Part shown: in pieces, positions 60,710-64,000 of the stretch
How positions within the stretch are numbered: position 1 is the first letter of the stretch
Layout: every line of letters starts with the position of its first letter
Origin: a virus
IMG/VR virus record: IMGVR_UViG_3300005095_000008
Span: 23,031 to 87,030 of that record
Strand: one strand, 5' to 3'
DNA length: 64,000 bases
The notes under the pieces: model-generated
What the model was told of the DNA's origin: nothing
What the model saw: the letters and a program-made list of their open reading frames with translations, nothing else
Database searches by the model: none
Made by a program: the position numbers and the translations under genes

Positions 60710-61237
60710 ATGGCTGGAATGGAGAGCTATGTAGAAGAATTACAACAATCACAAATGAATAGATCTAATAAAGAATTAGAAGAGATTAAGAAGCATATGG
60801 AACACGGTAAGAATAAACAGATGCCAAAAGCAGTGTATGACGAAGTGTTTAAACCATACTTTACAGGACAGAAACCAGTAGATGAAAATACACCTATCAT
60901 TAGTAAATGGGTAGAGTATGCCGGTAATGTAAGAACACCGGTGGATTTAGTAGATGAGAATGGCGTCGTTGTAGAGACAGTGCCTGGCATTATTAGACCA
61001 ACGCCTGCAGACTTTGTACAAGGGTTAGGTATTGACTTTAGGAAGTTAGGTACTGAATATGAGTTGTTAAAAGATAGAAATGCATTAGAAGCAGAATTAA
61101 ACGTGAAACGTGCGATGGACAAGATAGCAAATGAGGCTATAAAGATAGAACCAGACATGAGTGCGTTTCAAGAGATTGTGGAGAGTGGTGAAGCAATTCC
61201 ACATGACGATAGCGATGAGTTTGTCATTTATGATTAA
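60710..61237 (+). CDS. Hypothetical protein, likely virion-associated (175 aa)
   Basis: Second gene of a two-gene plus-strand unit, starting after AAGGAAGAAGAG. It has a charged helical N-terminus (QSQMNRSNKELEEIKKHMEH), a strand-rich middle with GIIRPTPADF and an acidic end (HDDSDEFVIYD). No family recognised. It ends at the hairpin 61257-61284 shared with the convergent coiled-coil gene. Confidence 0.65.
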   Translation: MAGMESYVEELQQSQMNRSNKELEEIKKHMEHGKNKQMPKAVYDEVFKPYFTGQKPVDENTPIISKWVEYAGNVRTPVDLVDENGVVVETVPGIIRPTPADFVQGLGIDFRKLGTEYELLKDRNALEAELNVKRAMDKIANEAIKIEPDMSAFQEIVESGEAIPHDDSDEFVIYD

Positions 61238-61256
61238 AAAAATAAAAAGTGTTTGG

Positions 61257-61284
61257 CATGTAGAGACCGTATGGTCTCTACATG
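61257..61284. terminator. Bidirectional hairpin between convergent genes
   Basis: A 12-base stem (CATGTAGAGACC) with a four-base loop between the 175-residue and the coiled-coil genes. Confidence 0.7.
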
Positions 61285-61286
61285 TA

Positions 61287-61853
61287 TTATGCTGTTGCTT
61301 CTAGTCTTGCTTTAGCTGCAGCGAGTTCTTTCTTCGCTGCTTCTGCGAACGCGCCAGGCAGGTATTTGATACTGTGTTTTAGTTCTTCAACATACTGCTG
61401 AAGAGTGCTTTTCTCTTCGCTGTTCGCATTTTGTTTCTCTTTCCCAAACGCAGCAAGCTCTTTCTCCTTTTCTGCCAGCTTTGCTTCTAGATCTGCTATT
61501 TTCTTTTCCATTTCTTTTTTTACGATACTGTTCATGATTTCTTCCTTCTTATTATTTGTGGTTTTAGACTTTTCAGTCACCTCTTCTTTCATCTTATTAA
61601 GACGAACAATCTCGTCTTCAAGTGCTTCTTCTGCTACTTTTAGCATATAAACTTGACCGTTCTTCAAAACATAACCACAGATCTCTTCAGTAGGTACGTT
61701 TGTAGGTTTTACAACATTGAGAACGATCTTGTGTTCATTCTCATCTGCATCTGCCGTAATAACCATCTCAAATTTAGATGGTTGTTTAATAACAGATCGA
61801 TATTTAGACCGTCCCGTAGCTGCTTCAATAGCTCTTAGTAGTTCTTTACTCAT
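61287..61853 (-). CDS. Coiled-coil protein (188 aa)
   Basis: Residues 1-75 form a small strand-rich domain (FEMVITADADENEHKIVLNV); residues 80-188 are a long Lys/Glu/Ala coiled coil (EKKIADLEAKLAEKEKELAA). A scaffolding or fibre role is possible. AGGAGATAAAA precedes the ATG, and the upstream micro-gene overlaps it by eight bases. Ends at the shared hairpin 61257-61284. Confidence 0.7.
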   Translation of the reverse strand: MSKELLRAIEAATGRSKYRSVIKQPSKFEMVITADADENEHKIVLNVVKPTNVPTEEICGYVLKNGQVYMLKVAEEALEDEIVRLNKMKEEVTEKSKTTNNKKEEIMNSIVKKEMEKKIADLEAKLAEKEKELAAFGKEKQNANSEEKSTLQQYVEELKHSIKYLPGAFAEAAKKELAAAKARLEATA

Positions 61854-61968
61854 TTTTATCTCCTCTCAAGTTTTTACCAAACTCATAACCTTTATCGAAA
61901 CCATTCGCATAACCTTGCTGAAAACCTCTTTTAAATCCGATAAAAAAATCTTTAATTGCTTGTAGCAT
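61846..61968 (-). CDS. Gly-aromatic repeat microprotein (40 aa)
   Basis: Read by eye: ATG at 61968 with AGGAG seven bases upstream, 40 codons, stop TAA overlapping the next gene. The sequence FIGFKRGFQQGYANGFDKGY is built of a G-[FY]-x-x repeat every four residues, forming an amphipathic helix with Gly and aromatic faces. Another frame starting at an ATG five bases earlier has too short a spacing and no such pattern. A promoter-like motif lies at 62003-62012. Possibly membrane- or virion-associated. Confidence 0.6.
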   Translation of the reverse strand: MLQAIKDFFIGFKRGFQQGYANGFDKGYEFGKNLRGDKNE

Positions 61969-62002
61969 GTCATTACTCCTTTTAGTTTAGTTAGACTATT
62001 AG

Positions 62003-62012
62003 TATAATATAT
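62003..62012 (-). promoter_or_regulatory. Promoter-like motif before Gly-aromatic microprotein gene
   Basis: ATATATTATA on the minus strand, 35 bases before the ATG at 61968; supports that small gene as the head of the unit. Confidence 0.45.
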
Positions 62013-62032
62013 AAACCAAACTAAATCGGATC

Positions 62033-63394
62033 TTAAAACATAGACAACATCTTTTGTAGCGCACCACTATTCTCTGTACTATTTAATACTCTATTAGACG
62101 TCGGTTCTAATTCTACAGCAATCATCAAGACAGCGACTTCTATTTTTCTATTATTATCTGTACTAATATGAACGCCCTGTAGTGTTCCTTTATAAAATTT
62201 CACACCACCGTCTTCTTCTACAATATACGTTAATCCCATGCCAGGTGTTAAAAGTCTTGCATTACTGAAATGCCATTCTACTTGTATAAATTTACTATCA
62301 GACTTTAATACAGATGAGCGTACGTCATATCCATTTGTTTTTACTGTGTACTGTTCTTTCTTAGTGGAGCCATCTCGTAAGTTCTTGTGTATATAGGTGC
62401 GTTTTAAATTATCTTTTGCTGTTTCTATTTTATCTTCAGAAACTTTAACAGGTCTTTTCATAATTGCCTCTGCTTCTGTGTACTCCACACCTACACCTTT
62501 ATTCTTTAAATCAACAGCGCCTTTATTGCTTGTTGGTGATAGTGATGTTACAAGTATTTTTAAAACATCATCACTCATACCATATGTACAATCTACAGAA
62601 CTTATGGTTGCACTGCTTACAGCGATAATTTCTAATTTATTCTTGGTGTATTGATAGTTGTCTTTTCTATATAAAGGGTATACAAATACCGTTTCTTCAT
62701 TATCTACGACTTGTACATATGTTCCAATACCACCATTATAGACACCATAATCTCCATGTTGCAAATAAGATGGTAAATCTAATGCATGCACTGTATCTGG
62801 TATAAGTATCTGTTCATAAACTCTGTTATTGTTTGGAGGAATGATATCTATGTTCCTACTTAAATTAAAATCAAATATATCTATCTTACCCATAGCATCA
62901 TTTAGACCTAATGAAATAACATCTCCAACTGTCGCTTTCTTATAGACACCATAGACAGTCGTATCTCTAATTTGTTCGATGGTCTTACTTAAACATTGTG
63001 CAATAATATTCGTCATACCATTCTTATTCAATTCTTGAATAGTTTGGTCGCTATACGCTTTCTGTTCAATTCCTTTATCCATCTCCATAATCAATAACTT
63101 AAATCGTTGTTTCACTACTTTACCAACAGTATGATAGATGAGTTCTATCTCTAAATTATCTCTATCTGGATAGAACCCATGTACAAAGTCTCCTAATGGT
63201 AAAAGAAAAGAGATAGTCATAAAGTCTGAAATCCCAGCGTTATAATCTCTTTTAATATCGACATACTCTATAATTGGTATATAGATTTCTCTATCTTTAC
63301 TATGTAGATATCCTTCATATCTAGCTCCCATATCCTGTAGACCTGCTGCACCTGAAATAGCTAGTACTTCTGATTCTATATGATAGTCTCTCAT
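62033..63394 (-). CDS. Putative baseplate hub/tail protein (453 aa)
   Basis: The N-terminal part reads like a phage hub domain: a strand pair with EIYIPIIEYVDIKRDY, then SFLLPLGDFVHGFYPDRDNL (61-80) and EIELIYHTVGK, the P-x-G-D-F/Y-x-x-x-x-Y-P-x-R-D-N-L pattern of myovirus hub proteins. The middle has helical and strand parts, and the end is strand-rich (VKFYKGTLQGVHI). The tail position is supported by the possible gp25-like gene nearby. Moderate confidence. Confidence 0.55.
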   Translation of the reverse strand: MRDYHIESEVLAISGAAGLQDMGARYEGYLHSKDREIYIPIIEYVDIKRDYNAGISDFMTISFLLPLGDFVHGFYPDRDNLEIELIYHTVGKVVKQRFKLLIMEMDKGIEQKAYSDQTIQELNKNGMTNIIAQCLSKTIEQIRDTTVYGVYKKATVGDVISLGLNDAMGKIDIFDFNLSRNIDIIPPNNNRVYEQILIPDTVHALDLPSYLQHGDYGVYNGGIGTYVQVVDNEETVFVYPLYRKDNYQYTKNKLEIIAVSSATISSVDCTYGMSDDVLKILVTSLSPTSNKGAVDLKNKGVGVEYTEAEAIMKRPVKVSEDKIETAKDNLKRTYIHKNLRDGSTKKEQYTVKTNGYDVRSSVLKSDSKFIQVEWHFSNARLLTPGMGLTYIVEEDGGVKFYKGTLQGVHISTDNNRKIEVAVLMIAVELEPTSNRVLNSTENSGALQKMLSMF

Positions 63395-63443
63395 GGTTTT
63401 CCTTTACTTAAAATCATTAAAAATGAAAAGAGAATATTAATAT

Positions 63444-63471
63444 CTATCTAGAGACATATGTCTCTAGATAG
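63444..63471 (-). terminator. Palindromic terminator at right end
   Basis: A perfect 28-base palindrome (core GACATATGTC) containing the stop of the partial gene at the window edge. Confidence 0.7.
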
Positions 63472-64000
63472 TTTGTTTATACAAGTTACACATTGTTTCT
63501 ACGTCGTTACACGTATCTTTAATGTGTTCTCTATGTTCTACCAATGGTGTTAAAGTTTTAAATACATTCTCTAATACTAGTGTGTGGATAATGAATACAG
63601 TATCGTTTATACTTATCTCTAGCAAGTTCAACGTCTCAAAATACTCTACAAGCATTTCTAATAGTTTTACGATTTCCATTTTCATTTCTTCTGTGAAATT
63701 AAAACCAAAGAGTTTATCAGTATATTTATTTACATCACACTCTTTATTTGCTCTAATGAATGTAGAATCGTTTTTTAACTTACCAGTATATAATTTCTCT
63801 ACTGATACCAAAACAGTATTAATAAATTCACTATCGCTATCGTTAATGAAATAGAGCGTTTTTAAATCACCATTCAACGTAGAAAGGTTTTTAAGAATGT
63901 GGAATGTGTCTTCAATAGCATTACACAAATTATCTTTAGACTCTTCTAGATGTGGTTTCAGTGTCTTCTCTACGAATTCTGATCCTTCTTTTACAACCAC
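63464..64000 (-). CDS. Hypothetical helical protein, 5' end beyond window
   Basis: Open to the right edge of the window, so the true start is outside; 178 codons are visible and end at a stop inside the palindrome 63444-63471. The visible protein is acidic and helical (EESKDNLCNAIEDTFHILKN; TEEMKMEIVKLLEMLVEYF), with no known motif. It lies upstream of the putative hub gene and may belong to the same virion module. Confidence 0.7.
   Translation of the reverse strand: MVVKEGSEFVEKTLKPHLEESKDNLCNAIEDTFHILKNLSTLNGDLKTLYFINDSDSEFINTVLVSVEKLYTGKLKNDSTFIRANKECDVNKYTDKLFGFNFTEEMKMEIVKLLEMLVEYFETLNLLEISINDTVFIIHTLVLENVFKTLTPLVEHREHIKDTCNDVETMCNLYKQTI

Noticed and set aside
1-64000. tRNA genes, integrase, insertion sequences
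   Set aside because: Looked for clover-leaf patterns and transposase or integrase motifs by eye and saw none; a covariance search could still find a tRNA.

Overview
The window is an internal piece of a large double-stranded DNA bacteriophage genome. It is AT-rich and densely packed, with genes cut at both edges. Almost all genes are on the minus strand with strong AGGAG-type ribosome binding sites, and short plus-strand islands interrupt them. A jumbo phage of the phiKZ-like kind is suggested by split subunits of a phage-encoded multisubunit RNA polymerase (beta C-terminal part and beta' C-terminal part), a roughly 700-residue capsid-like protein, two giant tail fibres and a class I ribonucleotide reductase with ThyX. 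No tRNA, CRISPR array, integrase or insertion sequence was seen. The host cannot be named from this sequence.

Layout from left to right. 1-2.5 kb: a MoxR/AAA ATPase operon and a large unknown protein. 2.6-5.3 kb: the likely major capsid protein and a small companion. 5.4-8.9 kb: a DnaB-like helicase (plus strand), small membrane proteins and a DHH phosphoesterase. 8.9-12.2 kb: a permuted papain-like cysteine hydrolase, then a compact operon of three sigma-region-4-like helix-turn-helix proteins and two HExxH mini-metallopeptidases. 12.2-20.4 kb: a tail-associated DUF4376-like protein, ThyX, a holin-like pair, an HNH nuclease, two unknowns, and NrdB/NrdA. 20.5-39.8 kb: virion and lysis region with a GH108-type endolysin, tail/appendage proteins including a LamG-like protein, and two paralogous giant fibres with S74 intramolecular chaperones. 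39.8-40.7 kb: about 0.9 kb without genes, full of AT-rich palindromes and one GC-rich hairpin, a candidate origin. 40.7-46.7 kb: two degenerate ImmA/IrrE-like proteins, an M16 metalloprotease and an SF2 helicase. 46.8-51.4 kb: RNA polymerase beta' and beta, the beta gene interrupted by a group I intron. 51.5-57.9 kb: large unknown proteins and a macro-like protein. 59-64 kb: an SbcD/Mre11-like nuclease, possible baseplate proteins and small proteins.

Regulatory architecture is visible. The plus-strand sequence TATAATATGT (ACATATTATA as read by the minus-strand genes) recurs 27-80 bases upstream of many replication, transcription and unknown-function genes, but I did not find it in front of the capsid or fibre genes; this suggests two expression classes. 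Three of these leaders also share an AGGTGATACA hairpin element. Most transcription units end in perfect or near-perfect palindromes, many with a CCATATGG core, often overlapping the stop codons of convergent genes.

Most interesting for follow-up are the protease plus sigma-4-like cassette (9.4-11.5 kb), the pair of catalytically dead ImmA/IrrE-like proteins, the intron in the RNA polymerase gene, the structured intergenic region at 40 kb, and the shared leader element.
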